Assembly: GCA_032622095.1 (NCBI GenBank)
Contig: CP136063.1
Span: forward strand, 150,033,379-150,097,378
DNA: 64,000 nt
Direction of reading: 5' to 3'
Source of the DNA: Siphonodentalium dalli
Taxonomy: Eukaryota > Mollusca > Scaphopoda > Gadilida > Siphonodentaliidae
Shown here piece by piece: positions 35,824 to 46,819 of the stretch. Under the pieces are notes generated by a model, which ran no database searches, was not told the DNA's origin, and saw only the letters and a list, made by a program, of their open reading frames with translations. Numbering within the stretch: the first letter of the stretch is position 1; every line of letters begins with the position of its first letter. The translations under genes and the position numbers were made by a program.

Positions 35824-36560
35824 CCCTTTATATACTAAACACTCATTGATGAGTAGTTATCCCATAGGAAATGTTCAGATAATAAGAAAATAAGTTTGTT
35901 GAACTTAATATCTGAACATTTCCCTCAATAAATATGAATCTTTCTGTATTTTTATTAGCTGTTTTCTGCTTATATTTGAGAAATGAATGTAATGGGTGTG
36001 TTTGTTATTGGGGGATATGGCGCTCAGTTGTTGGGGTACATTGCGTGTAATTCTCCCTATATGAGCCCCCAACGACCACAGCACCGTATCTCCCAATAAC
36101 ACACACCCACTACATTCATTTCTTATATTTATATAGCTTTTTTATTCCAATAATAACCCTGAATGTATTCTTATTTATTTTCACAAAATCTGCTAAGAGT
36201 TTGAGACTTGTCCACGCAGCACATCATGTCAGCCCAATATAAGATTTCCAAGCACTTAACAACCATGATATAGATTTAAATAACTGGCTTCAGATGCAAT
36301 TCGGCTGAACTTTTAAAAGAACGCCCAATCATTCTGCTGACCTTTTTTGGTGATTAGGTCAACAATTTGTGACGTCGTGTTCGTGTTACGGTCTGTGTTC
36401 TTGAGGTATGAAACAGGTGACCCAATTGGCAGTTGACCAATCACTAAGCAGGATTTAGTATAAGACAGACGGTCTATGTGAATATTACTTGTTCATCCCT
36501 CCAAATCAAAACTGTTTTTTTTTAACTTGGTGGGAGAATCCATTTTGTATTTTGTTGAAG
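35824..36560. mobile_element. TTAA-type MITE, family 2, enlarged copy
   Basis: It starts CCCTTTATATACTAAACAC after TTAA (35820-35823) and contains AATGTTCAGATAATAAG and GTTGAACTTAATATCTGAAC. It ends near the family tail GTGGGAGAATCCATTTTG. The middle includes the 145-bp hairpin at 35979-36123. The 3' edge is approximate. Confidence 0.6.
35979..36123. repeat. 145-bp imperfect hairpin
   Basis: Arms of about 57 bases pair: AAATGAATGTAATGGGTGTG and TATTGGGGGATATGGCGCTC on one side against GTATCTCCCAATAACACAC and CCCACTACATTCATTTC on the other. The loop is about 30 bases. It sits in the FAK intron inside a family-2 repeat. Confidence 0.8.
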
Positions 36561-36673
36561 TAAAAGAAGACGTAAGGTGTATCAACTCATATTCTAAAAT
36601 TAATTTCGTAAATCTTTCCAATGATATAAATCTTCATAATTGAAACGGCAAACACTAGTATGTGCACCTTTAA

Positions 36674-36968
36674 CCCTTCCACGACTGGAGCTTCCTGAAT
36701 TGTTGTGAAAACCCTGTGCCAATGCATTCTCTTATAGACAATAACAAGTCTAACAATATTTACCTTTACCTTGTAAGCCAGTGAATTCTCTTATATGCAA
36801 GGCTCCATATAGGAGACTCGCATATATAAGAGAATGCATTGGCACAGGGTTTTCGCAAAATTTCAGGAAGCTCCAGTCATGAAAGTGCACAAAGTGTTTG
36901 CCATCGACTCACATGCACTGGCACAGGATCTTTAATGGCACACTAGCGCAGCTCCCATCATTAAAGGG
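36674..36968. mobile_element. TTAA-flanked MITE, family 1
   Basis: It starts CCCTTCCACGACTGGAGC and ends GCTCCCATCATTAAAGGG with TTAA on both sides (36670-36673, 36969-36972). It contains the family hairpins with TATATGCAAGGCTCC and the GCACAGGATCTTTAATGG stretch. It ends about 20 bp from a FAK exon boundary. Confidence 0.88.
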
Positions 36969-36989
36969 TTAAGACATGAATAAACTCAC

Positions 36990-37107
36990 TGGAAGTTTGA
37001 CTAGGGATCCGTGAATTTTGTTTCATCTGTGATGGCGGGACGTTTGGAGGCATGTTTTCTTTGGTATCACTATCTGCTTCATCTGCTGCAAGGAAGCTGT
37101 CTCTCTC
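36990..37107 (-). CDS. PTK2: FAK exon: acidic/Pro linker
   Basis: Acceptor TTTCCAG, donor GTGAGT. It is 118 bp and reads ERDSFLAADEADSDTKEN, then MPPNVPPSQMKQNSRIPS and QTS plus one base. I see no close vertebrate match, as expected for this fast-evolving linker. Inclusion rests on splice sites, an open frame and exact phase fit with the flanking exons. Two TTAA MITEs flank it (36674-36968 and 37172-37403). Confidence 0.8.
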
Positions 37108-37171
37108 CTGGAAATAATAAATTTAGCATATCTCTGATGAACTGCAACTTTTCACTCATAAATGACATTAA

Positions 37172-37403
37172 ACCTTTCATGACTGGAGCAGTGCTGGTGC
37201 AGCATTAATGATCATGTGCCAATAGGGAGCCTCGCTTATATAAGAGAATGCACTGTGCTTTCAAGGTGAAGGTAAATATTGTTAGGCCAATGAATTCTCT
37301 TATATATGCGAGGCGAGGCTCCCTATGGGAGACTCGCATATATAAGAACATGCATTGGCACAGGGTTTTTGAAAAATTTCAGGAAGCTCCAGTCATGGAA
37401 GAG
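37172..37403. mobile_element. TTAA-flanked MITE, family 1
   Basis: It starts ACCTTTCATGACTGGAGC and ends GCTCCAGTCATGGAAGAG, with TTAA at 37168-37171 and 37404-37407. The centre is a strong hairpin (CTCTTATATATGCGAGGC with CTCGCATATATAAGA). It lies about 65 bp upstream of the FAK exon at 36990-37107 on the transcribed strand. Confidence 0.88.
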
Positions 37404-37497
37404 TTAAACAACTGATGTGTTGACAGTTCACAGTACAGAGACCATCTGGGTGTTCCTGGTCAGGTAAAGTTACTGTGAAGGAAAGGCACTCAATTAA

Positions 37498-37978
37498 AGG
37501 TACTCAATCCGAACAGAGGGTCCCCATCTCAACAGATTCCAACAACAACAATTCGATCAGAGGGTCTTATATTACTACTTCTTTGGCTTTGGGGGTAAAA
37601 AATATTTGATTCGAGTCGAGGAACCCATCAAACAAAGCTCAGAGTTATTAGATATTGATTTTTGAAATTTGTTAGTTTCTCGAGATGAGTACTAATAATT
37701 GCCGTCAGTTTCGTAACCTGGGCGAGATGTGTACACCAAAACACAATTCAAACAGACAAGGATGGATAACTCTAAAATCAAGAGGTAATAATAACGCAAT
37801 TTTGACTGAGTTCTGGGCCAGAAAGTATTCCCGATAATGAAAAATAATAGATTTCTAAAATCGATATCTTAACAAATCTGAGCTTTGATGGGTGACTTCC
37901 TCGACTCGAATCAAATATTTTTGACCCCCAAAGCCATTGAAATAGTAATTGAGAGGAGTTTTATCGGATTGAGTACCT
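37498..37978. mobile_element. TTAA-flanked foldback element, family 3
   Basis: Terminal inverted repeats AGGTACTCAATCCGA and TCGGATTGAGTACCT are flanked by TTAA (37494-37497, 37979-37982). The arms extend inward: GATTCGAGTCGAGGAACCC on the left matches the complement of GACTTCCTCGACTCGAATC on the right. Total length is 481 bp with no open frame. Confidence 0.85.
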
Positions 37979-38087
37979 TTAAACATGAGTGAGATATTCA
38001 TGATTTTCTCCAAGACAATATATTTTTCACATGAATCATCTATTTTTCTGAAGGATGCTTTGAAAAAGTAGGTTTTTGGCTAATACT

Positions 38088-38588
38088 TACTCGTATTTTT
38101 TGCTCAGTTTTTTTAATTTACCAACTTTAAATTTCGCGCACCCTTATGTGCGAATTCAAAACTGTCAAAAATAATACAGCATGAATAAAACACATATATC
38201 TGATGGCATGCAGTTATGGTTCTTAATCGTTCTTGGTGGTAGATTTAAAGACCATTAAATGTAGAGCGCAGAAAATAATTGTTAATTATTTAGTTGTGAA
38301 GATAGATAATACTACAAATTCTACTTCACTTGGCCTAATAATAATGGTATGGCAATAGCTATGCTCATCACTGACATGAAATCTAACAAAATAAAGTGAC
38401 ATTGATAGGCTTCTGACTTCAGAAATTTCACTTCGAAGTTTAAATGTATACCGATTAATACACAAACCCTTTTATTTTTCCTGTTTGTTGGCTAAACTTT
38501 TTGGGTCATACTGTTTTTCGCTCAGTTTTAAATTTGTGCATCTATTGGTGCACGAAAAATAGTGCTGCGCGAATTTAAATACGAGTAA
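38088..38588. mobile_element. Small inverted-repeat element with CTTACTCGTATTT ends
   Basis: The left end ACTTACTCGTATTTTTTGC and the right end TTTAAATACGAGTAAGG are inverted repeats about 500 bp apart, each followed inward by GCTCAGTTTT and GTGCG/CGCGCA-rich stems. A related single end (AAATTTAAATACGAGTGATG) occurs near 7556. A target duplication is not clear. No coding potential. Confidence 0.65.
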
Positions 38589-39056
38589 GGTAATGGGATT
38601 AAATTTAATAAATTATAGAAATAGAAATTATAATATTAACAGCAGGGTTAATTATCCTGTATTGTATGAAATAGTGATGCATTCAGTTTCTATATTTTCA
38701 TAACTTAACATGAATACATGTATTGCCTTGTGGAAAATGGTTTTTATAGTAAGTAGATAATTAACCTTTTAACGAGTTGCTTTGCTTACTGAATTCTCAC
38801 TGAAGGGTAGTTGCTCGATTCCACTAAATCATTTATCGTGATGTAGAACTAATAAGTTCAGCAAATAGCCTTTAATATCCGAACATTGCTACAAATGAAC
38901 AACTGGGAATCAATACGTTGTTCTGAATGATGTATGCTCATATTAGCAGAATATCTCTACAAAGGACAAATAGACTAAACAAAAGTGTATTTTAGGGCAG
39001 AATGGGAAAATCCATTCAAAATTCAAAGGGTTATATTTTTTGTGATATATACTGAC

Positions 39057-39167
39057 CAGTTTCTTTTCCTCTCGCTGCAGCCATTGGTTATCTTCATGTG
39101 ACATGATTTGCTGCTGTTTGAGTCTCTCTTCGATGTACTGCTGCTCAAACTCTTCATCTCTAGGATT
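39057..39167 (-). CDS. PTK2: FAK exon: charged helix
   Basis: Acceptor TTGCACAG, donor GTCAGT; 37 codons in phase 0. It encodes NPRDEEFEQQYIEERLKQ followed by QQIMSHEDNQWLQREEKKL. This matches the vertebrate segment with EERL..QQ.EM.ED.RWL.KEE, a helical stretch upstream of the second proline-rich region. Confidence 0.93.
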
Positions 39168-39819
39168 CTGTGCAATGATAAGGAATAGGAACCTCATTAG
39201 TCTCAGTGCCAAAGAAGCATGCTGAATAACCAGGAATTTTTAAATACCCAAAAATAGAGATGGGCTTGTCCCAGATGGGACTAAGTAATACCCCCCGTAT
39301 TCAAAATGTTATTCGAATGAAGTATCCATTACCATATATTTGGCACTGAAATTATGTCAACAGGTAACGCTAACCCTAACCCCTAACTCTAATCCTGAAT
39401 TTATTGACTGAATAAAAGCTCGGACAAAATTATGCATGTTGCTAAAACATTTCTAAGTCGAAAAAGGGGCATAACTCCACCAAAAAATGTCGGACAGACG
39501 TCATAATCGCAGGTGCATAGGTTCCCATGGTACTAAATATCTGTGCCAAGTATTTAAAAAATTGACCTAAAAATGTAGGAATAAAAGCTCGGACAAAATT
39601 ATACATGTTGGGAAAAATTTCTAAGTCGAAAAAGGAGGGATAACTTCACCGAAAAAAGTCTGACAGACGTCATAATCGCAGGGGCACAGGTTCCCATGGT
39701 GGTTGATGCCTGAGCCAAGTTTCACGGAAAATGATCATAAAACGACTGAGAAAAAATCCGGACAAAATTGTGTCCACGGATGGACAGACGGACGAACGGA
39801 CGGAACGACAGACGGACGG

Positions 39820-40650
39820 CAGTGTTCGCCCTGCCGTTAGCAAATTTAGCAAATTGCGAAAAAAAAAATACGAAGTGGCTAAAATAAATATGCTTGTGGC
39901 TAAAAATATGGCTACAAACATTTTCCGTGTGGACCGGGGACTCAACAATTTATTGTAAACAAAGAGACTTAACGTTATTAGCGAGAGCTGACGAGAAGTG
40001 CGAGATTACGGGTGTGTTCGATTAGCCATACTATCTGGCGTTGGTTTCACGCCATGGGGAATTAGTTAATGGTCGTGTAGAGGTGGATTCTTAAGACGCC
40101 ATCACAATTGAGTAAACATAGGTTTATGAAATGGCTTCCTGTGTAACAAAAGAGCTTTATTTTACGGTGTTTTAAACTGATTGCAAAAGAGTGAAGTCAT
40201 ATATACGCTCAATTCAATAGCTTCTCACATTCCCCCGCAATGGATAGTGTTGAATGGGACGAGACTCGCGCCTGTTATGAATCAGTATAGGCTTTAGGGG
40301 CAATTAATTTGAATAGAACAACGCATTCAGGCTTTGTTTAACTAATTCGGAGGTGTGGATACCACTCCAGATGGTTTTATGACAGCGTCTGATACCATGG
40401 CGTCTGTTGTTTTAAGACTCCTTTAAATGTGGAGAGTTTGAAGAAAGTCCACATTCCGAATTTTCACAATGAATCGCAAACGTAAATTAGATTTCGGCAC
40501 GAGTCAAAATGACCAACCGTGTAAAGTTAAAAAACTTACTGATTTCTTTATCCCACAATGTGTGGCTAAACTTTTTAAAAAGTGGCTAACAAAATTGCAC
40601 AAGTGGCTAAAAAAATGGCTACAAAAAATTTCGGGCCAGGTTGAACACTG
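39820..40650. mobile_element. Non-autonomous hAT element with GTGGCTA subterminal repeats
   Basis: The ends CAGTGTTC (39820) and GAACACTG (40650) are inverted, and the flanks ACGGACGG (39812-39819 and 40651-40658) are an exact 8-bp duplication, though the target is itself a GACG repeat. Both ends are crowded with AAGTGGCTAA and ATGGCTACAAA motifs. It lies inside the tail of an older repeat element. Confidence 0.85.
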
Positions 40651-40651
40651 A
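40469..40651 (+). pseudogene. N-terminal transposase-like fragment in the 0.83-kb hAT element
   Basis: The frame begins MNRKRKLDFGTSQNDQPC then KVKKLTDFFIPQ. Basic N-termini followed by a short DFF/SFF motif are common in hAT-type transposases and related zinc-finger proteins. After this the frame runs into the GTGGCTA terminal repeats (KWLTKLHKWLKKWL) and ends. It is probably a leftover first exon from an internally deleted autonomous element. Confidence 0.4.
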
Positions 40652-40983
40652 CGGACGGACAAGCTGATACTCGTTGCGGGGGGGTATAATAAGAACCCCA
40701 AAAGGCAGCAAAATTTAAAAACATTAATAAGCATATTGGTTTGCCTATTTGAATTCCAAGAGTATTGAAATTATCAGAAATAAAAAGAAACTCATAATAT
40801 ATAAACAATCGTAGTTAATACAAACCTGATCATTCAAGCAATAAGGTGAGAAAACTAATTATTTCTACCTACTTGTGTCAGAGTGCCTATCCCTGATAGT
40901 TGCTATTTGAAATTTACATTTAGCACTAAATATAAAAATTTGCCAGGTGACAAAACTTTGATTTGGTAATTAGATGTTACTGT

Positions 40984-41111
40984 ATTACTTGGTTAGTTTG
41001 ATATCAGCCCAAGATAACTTAATATATTTGGTCTCTGACCTTTGGTATCAGGCTGATATGAAATTACCGAGGGCCGATATATCTCGGCCGATATCCAACT
41101 AACCAAGTAAT
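40984..41111. mobile_element. Short MITE with ATTACTTGGTTAGT ends
   Basis: ATTACTTGGTTAGTTTGAT and its near complement ATATCCAACTAACCAAGTAAT bound 128 bp containing TGATATCAGCC and GGCTGATATGA. Related GATATCAGCCGA motifs recur at 41420-41510, so the element may be part of a larger one. Confidence 0.65.
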
Positions 41112-42072
41112 AATATTGTTATTAATTATATAAACTATATGGTAATACCACCACTATCCACTCCGATGCCAATTCATAGGTGTAAACTTAAGATTGAATG
41201 ACAGCAGGAAGAATGTAATCAAAATAACTAAATTTGCATCTTAAATAAGATATTAACAAGGTATAACTTTGTGTATGACCATGCACGTTATGGTCAAATA
41301 GATATTCACGATTTCCATTGAAATGGCATAATTTCAAGTCAATTTAGAAATCACTGTAACTATGTCCTCCGAATGGCTTTTATGTTGGATGTAAACACCA
41401 CGCTTTGCTTGGTGACGTAACTGATATCAGCTGATATTGGTGGGTCATCATCCGAGTTTGATGGGTTATCAGCCGACTTTGGAGTGATATCAGCCGAGGT
41501 CGATAATAGGCAAAAATGTCAAGTGATATATAATTAATAATTGTTATTCTCCCAAAATGGGATATAGAAATTTTCACTTTTACAATATACCGTGTGTGAG
41601 TGAGTGATAAATTCACTTATATGTACCAATGGGCTGTCAGATTATTACAAAATATCACAGATCACTCGAGTTACTATAATCATTATAGTAACAATACAAA
41701 AATTAGTAATCTTTATACTTATCTTACAGGGAAATGAATTATTCGGAAATATGTGGCCGACTATGAAGTAACACGGAGTTGGACACAATCGGCTGTTGGC
41801 TTTGATTGAAGGTCGTTATAAGAAAATTTATTGTCATAAATGGTGAATTTCTTTGGAAGCACATATATTATAAAAAGAAAATCTGGTCTTTTTGAGTGAG
41901 TGCCGAAATTTAACTGATTCATGACTGAGACCATATTTATTCTCCCTTGTGGCAAGCTGCTCCTGAAAATTAACATGAGTCTCGGTGAATCATGAAACAA
42001 TTTTCGGTATCCACTCAAAACAATAGATATCCTCTATATATCAAGCTGAAATATGGGATTTGTCTAATGTAA

Positions 42073-43352
42073 ACTTTCCATGACTGGAGTAGGGCCCGAG
42101 GAATCTTCGAGATTCGATTCGAAATCCGTCGGAAGATTTGTTTCTATTTCGAAGTTTGGATACACCGTTTATTTCTTCATTTCTTGTCGTGTAAATTGAG
42201 CAGAATTAAGCAAGTAAGCACATATTGCCATGTAAGACTCCAGCCAATATGTGCATGGAAATAAACAAACTTCACTAGTTCCTGTTAAGTTAATGGAAGT
42301 GCAATAATTTCATGGGTGCCCCTTATTAGCAGAGAACACTAGGTGTTGACCAAGTGCAATTTCCTTCTGGGAAACTAACAAGAAGTTACCACTACTGGCA
42401 ACAGCAGCAGGGGAAATATTGGGTATACAGGCCACCAATTGCTCCAGTGAATATGTGAATAATGTTGAGGGACAGTAATTTCTGATAGACGCCATTATTT
42501 GTCACACCATATTATGCCGAAATTCTAATATGGCCGTGCGTGAATTCAGATATTTTATTGTCTTCAGTCAAGTTCAGTGAATAACTAGCTCTGGTCAATG
42601 ATAATTCCATCAATTTCATAAAAGTTTATAAAATAAATTCTTTCAGTTTCATAATACACTGTTTTGTATTAGATGCGTAAAAAGAATTGTATATTTATAT
42701 GTGTGTATTATACTCTGTAGAGCGAATACGATCTGGTGGTCACAATCAATGATGCAGGCTGTCGCAGGTCCATGGAGTATCGAATCTATGTATTTCCACA
42801 AACTGTACAAAACAGTACGATTACATTACTTAGAACCTTATATTTTTGTCTCTGAAATTTCTTCAGACAGTCAGACTTCAGAGACAACAATATAATGTTC
42901 TTAGTATTGTAATCATATAATTTGAACCAAACATGACATTTCAGAACAAGTCAGCGCATTGCGAAACTGCATATTGTCAAAATGTGAATTCCGGCCGGTT
43001 GTATACCAAATACCTATCCCGGTCAGGATTGAAGAGTTCGACCGGTACTGCGGTATGAGAATTCCAACGTACGTATATATGTAAAAATATGCTGGATAAA
43101 ACATGCGTAGTATTCGTTGGAAAACTTCTCTCGGCATGCTGCAATAGGCCAATAACCAATTGCTCAAAACTTATTGTTAGAATTTTAATAGGCGACGATT
43201 CGATTCGAGATTCGATTCGATATCATTGACCTAATTTGATTCAAGATTCGATTCGAGCGGCAATTGACCGATTCATTGTAGTCTATACTGGAGCTTCCTG
43301 AAATTTTGCAAAAACCCTATTCCAAAAGAGAATGCACTCCCGTCATGAAAGC
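42073..43352. mobile_element. Family-1 MITE split by a hAT-like insertion
   Basis: The left remnant reads ACTTTCCATGACTGGAG and the right remnant reads CTGGAGCTTCCTGAAATT and ends CCCGTCATGAAAGCATTAA. The 1.2-kb insertion between them (42090-43285) is described separately. The left TTAA is mutated, the right one present. Confidence 0.7.
42090..43285. mobile_element. Non-autonomous hAT-like element with GATTCGATTCGA subterminal repeats
   Basis: The element starts TAGGGCCCGAGGAATC and ends GTAGTCTA. It is flanked by GACTGGAG (42082-42089) and TACTGGAG (43286-43293), an 8-bp duplication with one mismatch. Both ends carry repeats of GATTCGATTCGAGATTCG. No transposase is readable in the 1196 bp. 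The terminal repeats are weak, so class assignment rests on the duplication and on nesting in the MITE. Confidence 0.65.
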
Positions 43353-43394
43353 ATTAATTTGTTAAACAGCCAACTGACAATATTGTAAACTGAG

Positions 43395-44930
43395 TATCTC
43401 TATCAACAGTCTATACTTACAGTAGTTTATCAACAGTCTATACTTACAGTAGTTTGAGGTGTAAAATGGGAATCTTTATAACAGTCAAAACTTATAGCAG
43501 ATTGAGGGGTAAAATGAGTATCTCTATCAATAGTCTATACCTACAGTAGATTGAGGTGTAAAATGAGTATCTCTATCAATAGTCTATACTTACAGTAGAT
43601 TGAGGTGTAAAATGAGAATCTCTTTCAACAGTCTATACTTACAGTAGATTGAGGTGTAAAATGAGTATCTCTTTCAACAGTCTATACTTACAGTAGATTG
43701 AGGTGTAAAATGAGTATCTCTTTCAACAGTCTATACTTACAGTAGATTGAGGTGTAAAATGAGTATCTCTATCAATAGTCTATACTTACAGTAGATTGAG
43801 GTGTAAAATGAGAATCTCTTTCAACAGTCTATACTTACAGTAGATTGAGGTGTAAAATGAGTATCTCTTTCAACAGTCTATACTTACAGTAGATTGAGGT
43901 GTAAAATGAGTATCTCTTTCAACAGTCTATACTTACAGTAGATTGAGGTGTAAAATGAGTATCTCTTTCAACACTCTATACTTACAGTAGATTGAGGTGT
44001 AAAATGAGTATCTCTTTCAACAGTCTATACTTACAGTAGATTGAGGGGTAAAATGAGTATCTCTTTCAACAGTCTATACTTACAGTAGATTGAGGGGTAA
44101 AATGAGTATCTCTATCAACAGTCTATACTTACAGTAGATTGAGGGGTAAAATGAGTATCTCTTTCAACAGTCTATACTTACAGTAGATTGAGGTGTAAAA
44201 TGAGTATCTCTTTCAACAGTCTATACTTACAGTAGATTGAGGTGTAAAATGAGTATCTCTTTCAACAGTCTATACTTACAGTAGATTGAGGGGTAAAATG
44301 AGTATCTCTATCAACAGTCTATACTTACAGTAGATTGAGGTGTAAAATGAGTATCTCTTTCAACAGTCTATACTTACAGTAGATTGAGGTGTAAAATGAG
44401 TATCTCTTTCAACAGTCTATGCTTACAGTAGATTGAGGTGTAAAATGAGTATCTCTTTCAACAGTCTATACTTACAGTAGATTGAGGTGTAAAATGAGTA
44501 TCTCTTTCAACAGTCTATACTTACAGTAGATTGAGGTGTAAAATGAGTATCTCTTTCAACAGTCTATACTTACAGTAGATTGAGGTGTAAAATGAGTATC
44601 TCTTTCAACAGTCTATACTTACAGTAGATTGAGGTGTAAAATGAGTATCTCTTTCAACAGTCTATACTTACAGTAGATTGAGGTGTAAAATGAGTATCTC
44701 TTTCAACAGTCTATACTTACAGTAGATTGAGGTGTAAAATGAGAATCTCTTTCAACAGTCTATACTTACAGTAGATTGAGGTGTAAAATGAGTATCTCTT
44801 TCAACAGTCTATACTTACAGTAGATTGAGGTGTAAAATGAGTATCTCTTTCAACAGTCTATACTTACAGTAGATTGAGGTGTAAAATGAGTATCTCTTTC
44901 AACAGTCTATACTTACAGTAGATTGAGGAG
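43395..44930 (-). repeat. 49-bp minisatellite carrying copies of the FAK 5' splice site
   Basis: About 31 tandem 49-bp units fill the first 1.5 kb of the intron after the 530-bp FAK exon. On the minus strand each unit reads CCTCAATCTACT then GTAAGTATAG, followed by GACTGTTGAAAG and a TTTTAC-ending spacer. The first 12 bases equal the last 12 of the exon and the next bases equal the true donor, so the exon/intron junction itself was amplified. I count 32 junction-like sites including the real one. Units near 43400-43560 are more diverged, and one has lost the GT. Internal units differ by few bases, suggesting recent expansion or homogenisation. Confidence 0.95.
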
Positions 44931-45446
44931 CAGGATATGCTGGCACCTGAGTTTGTTGGAAAGATTCTCCTGAATCGAGAGGAGGAGTTGACCTTGGCTG
45001 GAACTGTTCGCATGCCATATATTGTGAAATTTCCTTAGGAGTTCGGGCCACAATATATCCAGGAGGATCTCCTTTCCGCACTCCTCCAGCAGGCGGAGTC
45101 TGAGCAGGTGATTGAGTCCGAACAGAACTATGAACTCCTTTATTGTTCACATTAGAAACTTGTGTGTACCCACTGGATGAAGAGAAATATCCTCTCGGTA
45201 TTAAACCTGTGAGATTATTGTCTGCATTCACAGAATGTTTTAATCCCATGTTATTCCTAGCACTGGCAGGACTCTGCTGTACAGGAGTACTATGAGTCAC
45301 TGGAAGATTCGTTGTACTGTTCCAATGTGGAATTGAAATGGAACTTCCGTTCAGTGATAAGTTCGGTGTTGATCCTGTTGGCGACATGCCAGGATATGAC
45401 GGCCTGGCTGGTTTAGGTGGCGGCTCTTCCTCGGAACCACTTGACC
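44917..45446 (-). CDS. PTK2: FAK exon: proline-rich linker (530 bp)
   Basis: Acceptor CTTCACAG, donor GTAAGT. It starts GSSGSEEEPPPKPARP, aligning with the first proline-rich region after the vertebrate kinase domain, which binds SH3 domains such as Cas. The next ~150 residues are Ser/Thr/Pro/Asn-rich, contain VARTPKEISQYM, and end VPAYPAPQST. Without splicing, the frame would end after VSIDC. The final 12 bases and the donor are repeated about 31 times in the adjoining intron. Confidence 0.93.
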
Positions 45447-46819
45447 CTGTGAAGGTACAAAGCACATACTTGTTTTGCATACATAACTTGATAAATGTGA
45501 AATTAAAAAGCACTAATTTATCAAGACTAACATATTTTTTACCTGGCTATCTACTGGAGAGACATCAATGGAGCCAATTCTGAACTGAGTCAATATGTGA
45601 ACAAATTAACTCATGGTTTAGTTTAGAATATCCCCACCTATCTAATACCAGGGCTGCAAAGTGGCATTTTTCCTCATTCAAAATCCGATATCGAATAGGG
45701 AGCCTGATGTAGATATGAAATCGGCCAGCAGAAATTTGAACGTTATTTTCGATACTAAGGTTTATATAACTGATACATAGATTCCGATAAATTTTATTGG
45801 AGTCCATACAGTTATAAGATCTGATCACGGTCATGGTATACCACATGATCAAGTTTCAGGAAACCCATTGCACAATATTAAAACCCATGCTCATGCAATT
45901 TGCAATGGTAATGCATGGGTGACAGAAGTATTTACAAAAGAATATATATATACATTATATACACGTATCCGGTGCTATGGGGATATCTATATCCTAATAT
46001 GTGAATATACTATTAATGTATGTTGTTATCGTGTTTCATTTGGCTCTGTGGTATGAATTTGTCCTGTACGAAAGTGTTAGTACTGCTTCCTGAAACAGAC
46101 GGCTCCATGTATCATCGTTTACACTCTTTTTAACGGTAAATTGTCGATAATATAACATTAGTAATTTGACAGAGTCTTTCTGATGACAGATATAGTTACA
46201 TAGTGTGTTTGTCATAGCTAATTAGGAGTTTAGGAGTGACAATATTAATATAATTTGACAAATTCAGAGATTTAATTGATTGATGAGTTCGGATCAGGAC
46301 TGTGACCCAGTGTGGGTGTTGCATGACATGAATGCATGCCTGCAGGTGTTGTTTATAAGTGGTTCAAAACTTTTAGCTGTCTTCAGGTTAAGTTATGGAT
46401 TGGAAGGGGGGTCAATACACAATGGGCTGGTATAAGTTCGCCCTAAAAGGGGATAGTCCTCCATTAAATTACTGTTTAAATGAGCACCTTCAGCAATATA
46501 TTATATAATGTGTATATGTATACATGTACAATATATGCATTTAACAGTATAGTCTATATTAGTATATATCATAGAGCAATGGATTGGATAATACATATAA
46601 TGAATATGAATATATTAAATATATTTGAAGAGACAACTCATATCTAATATACAAAAGTTGAAGTGGAATTGTAGCACAAAGTGTTATCATGATGTGCTTA
46701 TGTTTGAGAGCTCTGTGTGGACTGTTCGGATCAGCATGCATATTCGGTTTAGAATTATGGGGTCATATGATTTCAGGATTTCATCCATAATCAAATTTTT
46801 ATTTTATCACCATATTTTT

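Noticed and set aside
43395-44930. CRISPR-like array of regularly spaced repeats
   Set aside because: Units are contiguous 49-bp tandem copies with no unique spacers, in an animal intron. It is a minisatellite derived from an exon/intron junction.
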